64,000 bases of DNA from positions 28,929,388 to 28,993,387 of the forward strand of contig OY754969.1 of the NCBI GenBank assembly GCA_963576475.1, given 5' to 3'. The notes beneath the pieces are model-generated. The model was not told where the DNA came from and did no database searches. It saw only the letters and a list, made by a program, of their open reading frames with translations. Positions 1-12,553 of the stretch are shown piece by piece. The DNA comes from Molanna angustata. Taxonomy: Eukaryota > Arthropoda > Insecta > Trichoptera > Molannidae. The position numbers were made by a program, and so were the translations under genes. Positions within the stretch are counted from its first letter, which is position 1; every line of letters starts with the position of its first letter.

Positions 1-300
1 ATTGTTACATATTATGTCTATTTTTGTGAAATAAGTTTATTTTTAGTTTTTCTTTTGCTATATGTAATTATTTTATTTTTATTTTATTTTGTTTATTGTT
101 ATTTTGTTTTTTTTTGTATTATGTTTGTGAAGTTACAACTCCCTTCAAAGCACGAGTTCACCTCTTTTTGAAGTTATACTGTAAAGTGTATTAATTTCTT
201 TTTGTTAATGTATTTTCTTGTGTAATATGTTTTTTTGGTAATAAATAAAATAAATAAAAATAAAATAAAAAAATACGACTATTATTTTTTTAAATATTTA
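1..300. other. AT-rich stretch, possible LINE 3' UTR remnant
   Basis: T-rich sequence followed by a run of overlapping AATAAA-type signals near 240-265 and an A-rich end, as in the 3' end of a polyadenylated retroelement. No coding sequence is visible and the family cannot be named. Confidence 0.25.
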
Positions 301-535
301 CATTCTATGGAGAGAATCCAAGTATTTTTATCTAGCTCTCATATTCAAAATCTTTCTCCGCACTACTTTTTTTCTGTTTGTAACTGCTTTTTCCGACATC
401 CATAATTTTGCCCATTTGTATTACGAATGGTGAAAATTTTGAATTTAAAAATAAAACATGCACGGTTATTTTTCACCACAGAGATTTTCATAATTGTGTT
501 TTTTTGTTTGCAAAATATAAAAACACGATACTCAC

Positions 536-652
536 GCTCCAATTGTGTGCACTTGATGAGCTTGTGGGGCCCTGGATGGTCTGCGAAGAGGTGGAGGGGG
601 CAACCCACCATGATACAGGGCCGGTGGTAGGGATAACATCGGTGTTGGTAAT
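536..652 (-). CDS. Putative internal exon of a host gene, proline-rich
   Basis: A GC-rich island of 117 nt in very AT-rich flanks. Read on the minus strand it is preceded by a pyrimidine tract ending TTTCTTTTCAG (acceptor AG at 654-653) and followed by a strong donor GTGAGTAT (535-528). All three frames are open, so the exon alone does not fix the frame. In the frame that begins with one nucleotide completing a codon and ends with two (phase 2-2), it reads LPTPMLSLPPAL, then GGLPPPPLRRPSRAPQ and VHTIGA, a proline-rich, basic, probably disordered segment. This phase matches the end of the putative exon at 53899-54150, which lies upstream on the same strand, so the two may be neighbouring or alternatively spliced exons. 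I do not recognise the protein. A chance GC island with good splice sites is the alternative. Confidence 0.55.
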
Positions 653-747
653 CTGAAAAGAAACAATAAAATAGACTTAAAACATTGCATCGAAATGAGA
701 TGGAGAGACATAGATGGACCTCCTCTTCACAAGTTTATCACAAACAC

Positions 748-870
748 TGAAACTCTGGTTAGTTGTAAGAAATTGCCATACGGCAAAATACTATCCACTT
801 GCGCAGGGTGCAAGCAAGTGTTTATTATTATTTTGATGCTTCACCAAGAAGATGAAGCATCAAAATTAAT
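748..870 (+). repeat. SINE/LINE 3' tail fragment plus 12-bp hairpin
   Basis: The words GTTAGTTGTAAGAAATTGCC, ACGGCAAAATA and CCACTTGCGCA match the 3' half of the SINE at 44981-45177 (read on its sense strand). It is followed by a perfect 12-bp stem, TTTTGATGCTTC (831-842) with GAAGCATCAAAA (854-865). It is a tail-only relic, with no tRNA-like head. Confidence 0.4.
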
Positions 871-1019
871 TTATGAAAAAAAGGTTTATTGGTTGAATTG
901 CGAAAATTCATGTTTTACTAGCATCTCGTTGATATCAAAAAAAGAAAACAATCGTCAGATAGTTTACAAAATAAATATTAATAAAGCCTCTTGTATCTCA
1001 ACGCACGATTAATCAGGTT

Positions 1020-1330
1020 GAGAAAACGTTCGAGAACGTAAGAAAATTATTGTTGGACACCCAAGAGTAGGAGAAAGATAAGAGACCAACACTGAGATGG
1101 GAGAACGACATGAAAAGTGATATAGACCAGGTTGCACTTGCAAGTAGCAACCTGGAAAATGGCGGCTGAAAAAGACGGATTTTGAGGTAAAAGTTGAAGG
1201 AGGTCATGCAAAAGCTCGATTTAGGCTATAGCGTCATCGAAGAATATCTTTACGCAAAAGATGATCTTTTGATACGTAAATGGTCTACAACACCTCAAGA
1301 ACAAGCTGGTGTAGTAAAATCATGATCGAC
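1020..1330 (+). pseudogene. Possible degraded LINE 3'-end fragment
   Basis: With frameshifts, part of this stretch reads RPTLRWENDMKSDIDQVALA, reminiscent of the GRPxxRWxDDI block near the C-terminus of RTE-type reverse transcriptases (compare 11094-11290 and 58540-58720). Several stops and shifts make it a relic at best. The similarity rests on one block only. Confidence 0.25.
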
Positions 1331-2130
1331 CTGTATAAATAATAATACATATCGGTAAAATGAATAGGAATTTTACATTAAAAATCTATTTCTTATAGGT
1401 AAGTATTAATAGGTATATATACACGTGTATAGAAATATGGGCTTATAACATTATATATGAGTAGGGTTCGACAAATAAATTATAATATTTTACCGCAAAA
1501 ATTGGTTTGTGCACAGGTGATGTCCTTAGCATTCTTTCACTTCGCGAGCCCTACCTTCCAATCTAAAAAAAAACGAAGGTATGACATGTTGTCATACAGA
1601 TAAAATAACAATATCTTTGACACACGTGTGTAAAAAAACATTTTGATGTTAGTCAAATTCATTTTTTTTATAAGAAAATAAGGTTGAGACAGACTTTTAT
1701 ATTAAATTTTATAAAACCGTTTTTAAATTTACATTTACATTACTATAGTCATACAAGATTATTTCGAGAAAAACGATAGGAAACGAACCATGTAATAATA
1801 AAATAAGTATAAAGATTAGGTACATGTATAAGTATAGGTCGCTGGCAACATTACAGTTTTCTACGTTTGAATAAAAATAATACCAGATATTGATTTGTGC
1901 TTCGTTCGATAGATGGCCAGCTTAAAACACCCATATGAATGATTTTACTATGATTGCATATAAAATTGATGAATGTTGCAATTGCATAAAATGATCACTT
2001 AAGTCAGCCGATGGCAGGTCATAAGCCCAGTGAAGAATGTCTTTGAAATTTTCCTTCTTCCTCCTTCCATTCCGTTGCAAAATAACTCGAGCATAATCAC
2101 TTATTCTGTTGCTTGATTTGCCGATGTATG
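1331..2130. other. No gene seen; contains a short dispersed repeat
   Basis: AT-rich, with no coding signal. Near 1992-2032 the words TGATCAC, CAGCCGATGGCAGGTC and TAAGC recur with few changes near 43266-43302, so this is part of a dispersed repeat of unknown type. Confidence 0.35.
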
Positions 2131-2205
2131 CTATTTGGATACTAATAAATACATCTTAATAAACTTGAACTTCTTCAGAATATATGTATCAGATTCATCT
2201 TTGAG

Positions 2206-2700
2206 TTGAAAAAAAAATTGATCATACATCATCTCAACGCAATCTATTTTGTTGGTCCAGGATACACCAGTATACACTTTCTGACAATATTGTATAATAC
2301 AATATGCTCTCTTACCCAAACCTGCCACATAACATTCAATCATGGACTTCTACTGCGATCTGTTGAACATACAACACTATCCATCCCAATCCATAACACA
2401 GAATTTCTCATCAGCAAGACTAAGGAATAACCTAGTCCGGATATTGCATCGTCTAACTCACTTTGTATTTTCTATAAAAAACTAAAGAAATATTTATCCC
2501 TAAAAACCTTTTTTCGCTATGGTGTTTTTTTTTGTTTATAATATTTATCTTAGTGTAATGTTTATTTTCTTTTTTTCACTTTTATTTTTTGTTGATGTAC
2601 ATGTATAATGTTGTCATACTTTGTAATCTTGATGGTTGGAAGAAATTGCCTAATGGCGAAATACCCGCCAGTGTGCATTATATTTGTAAAAATTATATAC
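2206..2700 (+). pseudogene. CR1-like non-LTR retrotransposon 3' end (relic)
   Basis: The frame reads HGLLLRSVEHTTLSIPIH, closely matching HGLNLRSQNQSTLSIPIH in the second CR1-like fragment at 53117-53366, so both are the same family. After a frameshift the typical C-terminal end follows (ARL.NNLVR..., then IFYKKLKKYL). A short 3' UTR ends near 2625-2680 with GGTTGGAAGAAATTGCC, CCGCCAGTGTGCA, a tail also found in the SINE at 44981-45177. It is 5'-truncated and non-functional. The clade assignment comes from the C-terminal AARLWNxLP-type signature seen in the sister copy. Confidence 0.5.
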
Positions 2701-2943
2701 AGTAAGATAAATAAATATTTATATATACCTACATAAACCTGTTTATTATTTAGACTTCCGTGTAATTTTGAAATTATATATTTTACAATAGATATGTACA
2801 TTTTTTTTTTGTATCTCAATAAATATAAAAACAAAAATACATAACATGAACCAAAACGATATCACAAAATATCTATTGAGGGAAATAAATGGAAAATTTA
2901 AAATTAAATTATTTTTTTCATAATTTTAGTTAAATAAATGGAT

Positions 2944-3664
2944 AAAAACTCCATAATGCTTCATTGGAGGTATGCCTAGAGATGAACATTTCGAAAACTA
3001 AAATCCTGAGCCCATCCAACATAAATTTGAAAATTAATAACAACACAGTTGAAGCCGTTGAAGACTACATATACCTGGGGCACAAAATAAAACTGGGAAA
3101 AGAAAATCAATTAGCAGAGATACCCAGACGAATTGGACTAGGTTGGGCGGCCTTCAGTAAACTCGGTCACATCCTGAAAAACAAAGACATTCCAATGAAT
3201 TTGAAAAGAAAGGTCATTGAAACATGTATCCTCCCAGTGCTAACATATGGATTGGAAACAATGACACTAACTGCCAACACAATATACAAACTAAAATGTA
3301 CACAACGAGCTATGGAACGGCAAATGTTAGGAGTGAGCCTCCGGGATAAAATAAGAAATGAAGAAATAAGACGCCAAACAAAAGTCGTTGACATAGCAGA
3401 CCGTGTTGCAAAGTTGAAATGGCAGTGGGCAGGGCATGTTGCAAGACAGGGTACCGAGAGGTGGACACCCAGAATACTAAAATGGAGACCGTGGGAAAAT
3501 AAAAGACCGGTAGGGCGACCACAAAAAAGATGGGTGGACGATATAATTCCGGTTGCGGGAAGAGGTTGGCTGGGGGAAGCACAGGACCGAGAGAGATGGA
3601 GTTCATTGGAGGAGGCCTACATCCAGCAGTGGAGAGATGGCTGACGAAGAAGAAGAAGAAGAAA
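2944..3664 (+). pseudogene. RTE-type LINE, 5'-truncated C-terminal reverse transcriptase fragment
   Basis: An open frame of about 220 codons ends in TGA at 3642-3644 and runs directly into (GAA)n, the microsatellite-type 3' end usual for RTE elements. It holds the region after the catalytic palm: DYIYLGHKIKLG, GLGWAAFSKLGHILK, ILPVLTYGLETMTLT, a RAMERQMLGVSLRDKIRNEE block, LKWQWAGHVARQ, and GRPQKRWVDDI. The catalytic YADD part is missing. A 7-bp AAATGGA at 2936-2942 and 3662-3668 could be the target-site duplication, but it overlaps the GAA tract and is weak. Related copies lie at 19323-19986 and 55310-55690. It keeps its frame, so it is fairly recent, but it cannot act alone. Confidence 0.75.
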
Positions 3665-3669
3665 TGGAA

Positions 3670-5632
3670 TATTCCCAAATATCGAATTTACTCGTATTAC
3701 TTTTTTGGTACCTACATTATAACAAAATTTTTACTATACTTTTTAAAACCTTGTATTTAGTACATTTTTGTAGCAAATTAGCCTGATTAAAGAACGGTCA
3801 GTTCCGAAACGATTGCCTATTTTACAACAAAAATCTGATGACTATAAAATTATTAAAAGTATTGTAAAAATTAATTAAGATTGATTGAATTATTATTTTG
3901 ATATTTTATAAGCTACCTATTTCTGTAAATTCACAAAATAAATTTGTTTAACATTATGAAGATCGTATATTAAATAATAAAAATTTAACGGTCAATGTCT
4001 ATTTCAGTAAGCATATAATATTTTACTGACGTACTTACATTTTTTTGGAAGGCAAACTTTATACGGCTCGATAGCTCTGTTAGTAAATTTTTATGACCCC
4101 ATGGAGTATTGGACTTAAGAATATTTTCAAGAAACAAAAGTTGTTCTCTTTCGAAAACACAATAAAAATAATAATACCAAAAGGTTATTCGTACATTTAT
4201 ACATATAACGAAAGTACATAATATATACGTGATGTCCAAGAGTCCTTTCTCGATCTCAACACGTTTAACTTATGAGTCGTGCACAGAACTCTAAAAGCAC
4301 GTCATGATAAACATAAGACGAGCTCAGAAAAATTTTAAACATAATGTCAAGCGAAAACAAACAATAATATGTAAAAGTGGTATTGTCATTTATGGAATTG
4401 TTTTTTTTTGTTTTGAAGGCTAGAAAATGCTATCTCTGTGGAAATTCATATCAGTGTTATACGAGACTTAAACAGACTAAAACTATGGATGCTTATTAAG
4501 GGTACAACAAATATCCTACCTATATACCATGAGATATTTGTATACAATAAGATACGAGTATTATTTATGTGCTTATAAGAATTGAAGAGTTCCATGATTT
4601 GTCATTTTAGATCCCATCATGAGATTTTGACAAAATTTATTTGAAACTACCCCTTTTAAAGTTTATTGTTAATATCAAATTATTCCATGTAATTTAAGAA
4701 ATAATTAATTATTTTTTAATAAATTTAAATGATATGCAATTTGACTCTTTTTCAATACTAAACTTACCCTTTTGAATACTTATTTTGTGTTATTTTAATT
4801 AAACTATATTTGAAAAGGAAAATAAAGTCTTGATATTTACCAATACCTACATTAAGTGACTATATTTAATTATTTTATTTTATAATGTACCTGACTAAAA
4901 ATAATAATGATTTTAAATATGGGATTTACTTACTAGAAAATAATTTATACCCAGTTTTATTTAAACACAAAATCTACATACAATCTAAATGTTTATTGAC
5001 TAATTATAAAAATATTTCAAATAATTGAAGAGTGAGTGAAGAGTCTATCTGAATTGACTACAATAATTTTACATAGAAAAGTTTCACTAAGAAATTCTTA
5101 CAAATACTTACAAGACCACGAAAGAAAGCAGATTGACGATAAATTTTTCCGCTTATATCGTAGGCCACATATTGCCATATTCGTACCGTTGCGGCTGTTA
5201 GGCAAATATGTGATTTCGTCACACCCTGAAGTAACTTCTTTCCAAAACAAAAATAATCACCGCAATTGTTTATGACAAGGTAAAGAATTATTCGCCCATA
5301 CGTCGTGCGAATTGGAGAGATTGGTGATTTTCTCATAGCGTCAGTAAATTAGCGTCATATCCAGACCAAATTGATATGAGGTACCCACTTTGTAATGAAA
5401 AAATAATCATTGAAATAGGAAAACTCAAAAAAGAAATATCACTAAATATACATAAAATATTCATCTCGATTTTATAACCTCCACCTTTTTTTGAAATCGG
5501 TTTAAAAGAGCACAATTAATTGTTGGTTTTACCTATTGTGGAGAAAATCAAACGAGAAATATATTTATTTACGTATATTTATTAAGTTTAATATAAATTC
5601 GTCCACAAAGTGAAAGTTTATGATGACTGTTA
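3670..5632. other. No gene or recognisable element
   Basis: About 2 kb of AT-rich sequence on both strands, with only short chance open frames. None shows coding-like composition, domain motifs or splice-flanked structure. Confidence 0.4.
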
Positions 5633-6627
5633 TCTAAAGTAATAAAGCAATCAAAATGTTAGTGTATGTGTGTGTGTATGTGTGTGTTTGTCTCACGCCT
5701 TCTGAAAAACCAAGAGCATCTAAAAATCTAATTTATGTGCGAACGTGTACCAGTATACCTGATGCAGTGTCACGCTAAAAATAATGCGATAAAAATGCTG
5801 AATTTTAAAAATATTTCAATAATTATTTTTTTCATACAAAATTTTCCAAGTCATATCTGTCAAAAAAGTGTACATTTTGCACGCAAATATCTGTTAGTTT
5901 AAAAGTTAGAAGTACGTATTTACACGAAGAAAATATATTTTCAAGTATAACTTAGCGTTTAAGTGAAAAACATGGTGAATATTTTGTATAATTATAATGT
6001 TTAACTTATTTTTAAAGTAAGCGTTTTGTACAAATGTACATATAACCCCGCCATTTTAATATCTTTTCATACGATATTTAATTTTCCTACCGAATGAATA
6101 TGTTCTTTAAAATAATATACCTTTGAAATAAATGTGATTATGAAATAATAAAATGAAACACAAGACATTACAGCAAGTTTTAAGACATATATTGTAAAAG
6201 TCTGTTAATTATTAGTAAAGATATAGGCATAATAAAATTGCATAATTTGTATGTAATATTTGATATTTTGGACAATTTTCGTTTTTGTGGCTTCGAACAA
6301 ACCAATGTATGTAGGTACCTACCTACATATCCAAAAAAATGTATCGAGCCCATTTGATAGTAATATTTTATATGTTCGATGGTTACTATGGTTACGGAAA
6401 GATTCTGATATTCAAATAAAATTTGATATGAATCGAATTTATTTAGAACATTGTTGTAGGTAGGTACCTACCTAATACTATTTACTTACAAATCAACAAT
6501 ATACTGATTTCCTATAGGAAAATTATTTTATTTATTTATTTATGTATGGATGCATGTATGCTATGTGCTCCTAAACCGTTTGTCCGATTACAATGAAACT
6601 TTGGTGAATTGTCGAGCGTATGCCCGG

Positions 6628-7480
6628 GATGGTTTCTGGATTTAAATTTTTTTCTTATTTTTCTTCTTCTTCGTGTATTTGGTCATTTTACCAATGAAAG
6701 CGGAATATCCTGGGAAACGAAGGTCCGACTGTCTCTCCATTTCTTCGCAGGTCTTCCAGGACGGTTCCTGGATTTAAACTTTTTTCTTCTTCTTCTTCAT
6801 CGTGTATTTGGTCATTTTACCTATGAAGGTGGACTAACCTGGGAGAGGAAGTTCCAATTGTCCTTCCATCTCTTCGCAGGTTTCTGGATTTAAACTTTTT
6901 TCTTCTTCTTCTTCTTCTTCATGTATTTTTGGTCATTTTACCTATGAAGTTGGAGAATACTGGGAGAAGAAGGTCCAACTGTTCTTCCAACTCTTCGCAA
7001 GTCTTCCAAGACGGTTTTTGGATATAAACTTTTTTCTTCTTCATCGTGCATTTGGTCATTTTACCTGGACATTTTAGGTGGACTATCCTGGGAGAAGAAG
7101 GTCCAATTTTCCTTCCATATCTTCGCAGGTATCTGGATTTAAACTTTTTTCTTCATCTTCTTCGTGTATTTAGTCATTTTACCTTTGAAGGTGGACTATC
7201 CTGGGAGAAGAAGGTCCAATTTTCCTTCCATATCTTCGCAGGTATCTGGATTTAAACTTTTTTCTTCATCTTCTTCGTGTATTTAGTCATTTTACCTTTG
7301 AAGGTGGAGTATCCTGGGAAAAGAAGGTCCAATTTTCCTTCCATATCTTCGCAGGTATCTGGATTTAAACTTTTTTCTTCTTCTTCTTCGTGTATTTAGT
7401 CATTTTACCTTTGAAGGTGGAGTATCCTGGGAAAAGAAGGTCCTTTCATCTCTTCGCGGTTCTTCCAGGATGGTTTCTGG
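6628..7480 (+). repeat. Minisatellite of H1, about seven units of 113-134 bp
   Basis: The word CTGGATTTAAAC recurs at about 6638, 6767, 6884, 7018, 7133, 7246, 7360 and 7478. Each unit has a (TTC)n tract, TCATTTTACCTATGAAGGTG and CCTGGGAGAAGAAGGTCC. Frames crossing it look like short repetitive proteins but are by-products of the repeat. Confidence 0.8.
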
Positions 7481-7489
7481 ATTTAAACT

Positions 7490-7670
7490 TTTCTTAAGCG
7501 GCTGAAGGGACGGGATGTAATGAAGGGAAGGGATGCACTAAAGGGCCTGAAGGGATGGGAGGTATAAAAGGGCCTAAAGGGACGGGAGGTACTGAAGGGC
7601 CTGATTGGAAGGGACGTAATGATGGATTGAAGGGATGGGAGGTACTGAAGGGTCTGAAGCGACCGTTCGT
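7490..7670 (+). repeat. GGGACGGGAGGTACTGAAG-type minisatellite in H1
   Basis: Purine-rich units of roughly 25-40 bp built from GGCCTGAAGGGACGGGAGGT and similar words. The same array occurs in the second H1 copy at about 14348-14545. Confidence 0.7.
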
Positions 7671-8752
7671 GGAGTCTAATTCTTTTTCTTCGTTTTCTTA
7701 TTTTATGTAGAACTTTGGTGAATTTTATACAAAACTATTTCCTATGGATTAATCTTCTTCTTCTTTTATGTAGACCTTTTAGTCAGTTTTTATGCAATCT
7801 ATTTCCAATAGTCTAATTCTTCTATTTTATGTATTTTTTCTTATTTTATGTAGACCATTGAAATAGTTTTTTATACAAACTATTTCTTATAGTCTTATAC
7901 TTATTCTTCTCTTTTTTATTTAGACTTTTGGGTTAGTTTTAAGTCTAATAGTCTATTGTGCAGAAATATTATTAACAATATGCACACTTGATGAAAATAC
8001 ATATGTAAAAACGAATGGGATGTGGGATGTGACGATGTAACCTGCACTAGAATATTTTCAATACTTTTGTTTAATCAAATTTAAACCATTTATATCATCC
8101 TATTTTGAATAATTTTCAACACCTTCATATTTGATTTCGTTGACGATATTTAAATAATGGGGGTTGTGGCCATTACTGAACTCTTCACAACGTTTATATT
8201 CAAATTAAAAACTATTTATTATAGTTTAAGTCTTTTTCTTCTTCGTTAATGTAGACTTTTGTGTCAATTTTAAGTCTATCAGTCTAATTGTGCAAAAATA
8301 TAATGCACACTTGATGAAAAAATATAAAAACGAATGGGATGTGACCAACACTAGATCTTTTCAGTACATTATTTAATCAAATTTAAACCACATTCCAACA
8401 TCCAAAATTACTAAATTTTCAATAGGTATATATTACAATTTGTTTTCGATGATAATATTTAAAAATGGGGGTTGTGTACAACGTTGATAAACTGTCATAT
8501 TTAAAACCATTTCGCGTAGTCCATGCGTGCAGAAATTGTATATTATACTTCATTCACACTTTATAGCAATATATAAAAAAGAATGGGTTGTGGCCATCAC
8601 TTGAACATTTTACAATGCTTAAACTCAATCAAATTTCAAACCACTTTTCATAGTACGATATTGCAAAATAATTGGGTGACAATATTATAAAAACGATTGC
8701 TTATTCCTTCACAGTTTTACATTCTTGGCCAACGGCGGGACATAAAGGCTAG

Positions 8753-8986
8753 TTAAAAAATAATAAATCAAACTCTGTATTAACTCAACGCAATGAGTTT
8801 ATATTAAAAGGCTCAGAGCTTTTGATGTTAAATTAAATTCGAAGCTAAATTTATTCAGAAAATATTAAAGTAAAAGTATAATTTTAATTCCTCATAAAAT
8901 GGCGCCATATGGACTTTTGATTAATTCATTAAAATGTGTTGTCAAACCACGCATTTTTGAACATTTTTTTTTAAATAAAACATAGC
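8753..8986. other. Short AT-rich spacer
   Basis: Unremarkable sequence between the end of H1 copy 1 and the RTE target-site duplication. I see nothing in it. Confidence 0.4.
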
Positions 8987-8997
8987 AACTTAAATCT

Positions 8998-10150
8998 TCT
9001 TCTTCTTCTGCTTTAGTTAGGACTGTGTCCTGTTATTCTCGGAGGCCTGCTCTTGTGAAGTGGATGTCCAGCTATCCTTCCATCGTTTGGGTGGTCTTCC
9101 AGGGGGTCTGCCATTTGTTATCTCCCCATCCGCTGCCATCCTCACCACTCGATCCGAACCCGCTCTCCCCACATGATCCTTCCAGAATCGTCTTCGTGTT
9201 CTTCCCCATCGCACAACATCTTCGACATCACAGATTCTTCTTATCTCCGAGTTCCTTACTCTGTCAAGAAGTGTTACGCCTGCGATGGGTCGTAGAGTCT
9301 TCATCTCAGTGGTTCTTAGGAGGTTTTTTGTTCTGGCGGTGTCAGCTCTTGTTTCTATGCCGTATGTCATTATCGGTCTTACACAGGTCTTATAGATCCA
9401 TACCTTACTCTCCTTCAGCATGTCTCTGTTTCTCCATACAGCATTTTTCAAGCATCCAGCCACGACGGCGGCTTTATTCGCTTACTTCGTCAAAGAGGTT
9501 ACTGCTGCTGGACACTTCGACACCCAAGTACTTAAATCGCTTCACTTGTTCTATGGTTTTATTTACGATTGCAAGTTTGCATTGTACTGGATGCCTTGAG
9601 GTGACCATGCTTATTGTTTTGTCTACTGAGATTTTCGTGTTAAATCGTTGAGAGGATAAATGGAATCTATACAGCAGTCTCTGAAGATCATCTTCGGAAT
9701 TAGCTATTAGGACAGCGTCATCTGCATAGCATATTATATCAATGTTTTTATCTCCCATAGTGTAACCCAGCCCCAATGATTTGACATCTACAATTATTTC
9801 ATCCATAATGACATTAAACAAAAAAGGGCTCAAACTATCCCCCTGCCTGATGCCGACTGCGGCTGGGATTTCCTTCGAGAGATCATTTCCCACCTTTATA
9901 TGCATTTTATTGTTACTATTTAAATTTCTAATTGCTTTAATAATTGGATGTGGTGCATTCTTCTCTTTCAGGATTTCTAGAACATCCGCCAGGAGCACCC
10001 TATCGAAAGCTTTAGTAAGATCAACAAAACACATATAGGCCGGTTTATTGTATTCTATAGACTTTTCCTTTAATTGTCTCACTACAAATATTGCATCAGT
10101 GGTAGATCGATTCCTTCTAAATCCTTGTTGTTCGTCCCTATTTTGTATTT
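8998..10150 (-). pseudogene. RTE-type LINE copy (family 2), 5'-truncated reverse transcriptase
   Basis: Flanked by an 11-bp target-site duplication AACTTAAATCT (8987-8997 and 10151-10161), with (GAA)n at its 3' end (8998-9009). Reading on the minus strand from 10149: DEQQGFRRNRSTTDAIFVVR, then CFVDLTKAFDRV (RT motif A), GIRQGDSLSPFLFN (motif B), IICYADDAVLIA (motif C with catalytic YADD), KRFKYLGVEV, and after one frameshift near 9465-9475, CVRPIMTYGIETRADT and GRPPGRPPKRWKD. The endonuclease and N-terminal RT parts are missing, so it is a 5'-truncated insertion of 1,153 bp. It is distinct from the family at 2944, 19323 and 55310. The catalytic core is intact but the frame is broken. Confidence 0.85.
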
Positions 10151-10161
10151 AACTTAAATCT

Positions 10162-12553
10162 ATTGTTGAAAATCTGCAGCCATACATAGATTCCAAAGAT
10201 GGACCATCAAAAGAACTCGGGTTTTTATTATCATCTTAATACACTTTATTTGATGATTTATAATTTAATATTCGTAGCTTAATTATTTGGAATAATTTAA
10301 AATGCTCTACAAATCATATTAACAACTTCTTGTTCTTAGGCTGGTTGAAGGCTACAAGAGCCTGATTGTTTGTTAAAAGCTTAGATAAAGGAGGAGGTTT
10401 TAACATCAAGGCTATAAACTTGTTGATAAAAACTCACACCTGCTCATAAAATAGAGACAAAAACATATAAATACTATTATTACCTAGTATATAATATTAT
10501 TTAGTGACGTAAATATATATTTTTTTCCGTAAAGAATTTTCTTTTCTATAGGAATGATCAGATTCATATTTATAGCAATGATAAAAAAATCGTGTACACA
10601 AGACAGATGATATAAACAGAGATATAAATAACATTGTTAAGGGCTTTCTATGTCTTTACTTCACCTTAGAATTTTTGTGGCAAAGACATAATGGCTCACT
10701 AAATCATAAACACGCACCGAAAGAACAAAACGTACGAAAGAAAGGGTTGGGAATGAATTCATAGAGTGTACTCCGACATCACGCAGAAGTTGTATAAATA
10801 AATAAGAGAGGAAATATCAAAATACGATGAATGTCACGGATGATGAGGCAAGATCGTGCGTGACTGATATACTCGTATTATGGAGGGCGAAAATTAATTA
10901 ATGTAAGGTGTGATTGAAGTGAAAGCTTCCACATTATTGTAATTATCCGTAGCCCTATACAATACAAAAGGGTTGAAGCCAACGGCAAACTCATACATGA
11001 ACCTATCGATAAACAATGCAAGAATGATGGAAAAAATATCTGAGATCATACAATATTGACCACTGGGAGATTTGTTAAATACTTAATACACATTCACAAC
11101 ATTGGACAGACAGTGCTGACTTGGAGACCTCGTACAACAAGGAAAAGTGAAGGGCGACCACAGCTGAGATGGAGGGATGACATCAAATGAAATGTTGGCA
11201 CGTCCTGGTTGCAGACTGCACAAGACAGTCCGACATGCAGGAGGCTTTCTTCCAGGAATATACGAGAATAGGCTGAGAAAGAAGAATAATACAATTTACA
11301 TGCTCTAAAATTATGAGAAGCAGTTGACGTTCGCCTTTCTTGACTTATGTTAAGAAAGGTGAACTGAACGCTATTCACATTTTGTCCCAAATCAATTTTA
11401 ACGCTCACAAATTATTTATAAATCTAACATTGATCATTTTTCTACATTTTCCAGAACATACAGATTTCGTAGATTTATCAACAGGGTGAAAGAAATGGAA
11501 TTGGGAAGATAAAAAGGTTTGGAAATTAACAATTTGTGAATCTCTATACAATATCTATCATGGTACTTACTCGTATTTTGATACTCAAAAAAAAAGCTTG
11601 AAAATGAAACATGGAACAGAATTTATTCGCTCTAATCAATTTACAATACATAAAAAACTTGCTTATTAATTTTTTTTTATGGCTCTTAATAGCATTTTTA
11701 GACAAAACATAGACAAAACCTTTCCAATTAGAAATCATTTGTGATAATATATAAGGGGTTAAAAAAACGTTTAAAATATTCCCGGAGCTTAATTTACTAG
11801 GGAAACCTTTAATATTGACTGTATAGAAATGTACTTACTAAAATATCAATATTGAGGAATGTTCTGAGAAAATTGAATTATTATTGAAGAGCAGTTTGAT
11901 TCCTTTGGGAACGACACATCCGGAAGAAACTCTCAACGTAATCGTATAGAAAGGGAAGCTGGCAGCTCAAAATACCTCGACTCGTCTTGGGTAAACATTA
12001 CATAAAACGTCTAAAATAAATTCTTGTCCTTAAACATTCAATTGATTATCTTCGATGAAGTGTAGACCCATTAATTAAATAACTGCCAAGAACCCAAGAA
12101 AGTTAGTTAATGAAACAACTGTACATTCTGAATTTATACTGATTGTAAATACGGCACATTCTATAATATGAAGAAAAGCTACAACACTTTTGAGTGAAAA
12201 AAAAGAGAAAAAACACTATAAACTTAATAATTTGTATTAAATAAAATACAGGATTACTGGTAAAATATTCCAGTACACAGCAATTTCATCAATTTATATT
12301 ATTTTACAGTAAATTTATTTTTATTAATTTATGAAGTATCGAAACAATTACATAGGTACCTAGGTACTTTAAAATCATTATATCTTTAAATACACAAAAA
12401 ATCTATTTAAAATTATCTAATAATACTTATGTATAGAATAATTTCGAATGTCAACTTACTATAAAAAAAACAACACATAAATGAAATGAAATTAAATGAT
12501 AAATTTTTCTTTATACTTTGCTGCTATTGCTTTGTGGCACATTTTAACTAATA
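10162..12553. other. Gene-free stretch with one LINE tail relic
   Basis: AT-rich, with no convincing exon. Only the fragment at 11094-11290 can be recognised. Confidence 0.35.
11094..11290 (+). pseudogene. RTE-type LINE 3'-end relic
   Basis: The plus strand reads WRPRTTRKSEGRPQLRWRDD, then with a stop GTSWLQTAQD, and ends in a GCTGAGAAAGAAGAATAATA stretch resembling an eroded (GAA)n tail. The order WRPR, GRPQxRWxDDI, WLQxAQDRxxW is the same as in the C-terminal part of the copies at 3480-3640 and 55500-55670. Very short and degraded. Confidence 0.5.

Larger units (their letters stand above)
5633..8752 (+). mobile_element. Non-autonomous Helitron-like element H1, copy 1
   Basis: It begins A|TCTAAAGTAATAAAGC and ends ...CATAAAGGCTAG|T, that is 5'-TC and 3'-CTAG between host A and T, the ends expected of Helitrons. 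A second copy with the same ends lies at 12554-16146, which fixes both borders. Near the 3' end the words TTGGCCAA and GCCAACGGC give only a weak hairpin. The interior has no Rep/helicase coding. It carries a GT-rich start, about seven 113-134-bp minisatellite units (about 6630-7480), a GGGACGGGAGGTACTGAAG-type array (about 7495-7670), a 65-70-bp array (about 7670-7960), and repeated blocks around GGGTTGTGGCCA. Movement would depend on an autonomous Helitron elsewhere. Confidence 0.6.

Noticed and set aside
6609..7255. Repetitive Phe/Leu-rich proteins
   Set aside because: By-products of the H1 minisatellite; not conserved in frame between units.
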